Assembly: GCF_009695775.1 (NCBI RefSeq)
Contig: NZ_VUNG01000027.1
Location: 1 to 53,597, forward strand
From: Hallella mizrahii
GTDB taxonomy: Bacteria > Bacteroidota > Bacteroidia > Bacteroidales > Bacteroidaceae
Reading direction: 5' to 3'
DNA length: 53,597 nt
This document shows, piece by piece, positions 53,540-53,597 of the stretch (its first letter is position 1; every line of letters begins with the position of its first letter). Position numbers and translations under genes: made by a program. The notes under the pieces are model-generated. The model ran no database searches. It was not told where the DNA came from and was given only the letters and a program-made list of their open reading frames with translations.

Positions 53540-53571
53540 TTTGGATTTTTGGGTGGCGCAAGCTATCTTTG
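53540..53571 (+). promoter_or_regulatory. consensus promoter reading out of the window
   Basis: TTTG at 53540-53543, a 20-bp spacer and TATCTTTG at 53564-53571. The gene it serves lies beyond the window end. Confidence 0.75.
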
Positions 53572-53597
53572 CATCATGTTCGTACACAAGAAACGCC

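Overview
The window looks like a chromosomal segment from a member of the Bacteroidales, most likely Prevotellaceae. The evidence is a SusC/SusD pair, a Mfa-type fimbrial operon with lipoprotein subunits and a type IX secretion-like C-terminal tail, a one-protein hybrid two-component system, several promoters of the Bacteroidetes TTTG / TAnnTTTG type, and A-rich rather than Shine-Dalgarno leaders. No rRNA, tRNA, phage, integrase, transposase or CRISPR array was recognised. Family assignments rest on motifs read by eye; no database search was run.

Layout. 1-1653: non-coding, with a 395-bp tandem duplication carrying two terminators, a 22-bp-period repeat array and a gene remnant. 1654-11027: mostly housekeeping genes on the + strand: GNAT-nitrilase fusion, HAD phosphatase, HD hydrolase, CrcB fluoride channel, DUF1599 protein, DoxX/MauE-like protein joined in frame to triosephosphate isomerase, SPOR protein, GTP cyclohydrolase I, exonuclease III. 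11067-12404: MATE transporter. 12775-25909: fimbrial operon (DUF3575, DUF3868/OmpA-like, Mfa1-like shaft, Mfa2-like anchor, two accessory lipoproteins, a 1764-residue tip-adhesin candidate). 27083-32068: SusC/SusD pair with no glycosidase beside it. 32318-34724: O-acetylhomoserine sulfhydrylase-type enzyme and a GYF-PrsW membrane protease. 34941-39025 (minus): ethanolamine unit, permease then eutB then eutC. 39314-39444 (minus): a probable small RNA. 39780-42308 (minus): zinc metalloprotease. 42568-43683: a decayed AAA-ATPase fragment and a GxxExxY nuclease-like gene flanked by two inverted hairpin elements. 43988-50266: GH51 arabinofuranosidase divergent from a hybrid two-component regulator. 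51261-52742 (minus): sodium:solute symporter. 53540-53571: a promoter reading out of the window.

How the genes work together. The fimbrial genes encode a complete set of secreted parts plus outer-membrane-associated partners. The permease and EutBC would take up an amine and split ethanolamine to acetaldehyde and ammonia using adenosylcobalamin; no microcompartment gene and no EutA reactivase is present here. The hybrid sensor probably controls the divergent arabinofuranosidase gene.

The most unusual content is non-coding. (1) A roughly 180-bp element folds on paper into a cloverleaf: a conserved outer stem, two small hairpins, and a long central arm whose sequence differs between copies while staying self-complementary. 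There are three full copies and one half copy, and two full copies flank the GxxExxY gene tail to tail. (2) A roughly 390-bp intergenic element is present three times, each with a core array of strict 22-bp period. (3) Two families of GC-rich palindromic repeats run up to or into coding ends. (4) A small-RNA candidate is made of a promoter followed about 60 bp later by a terminator, with no gene between.
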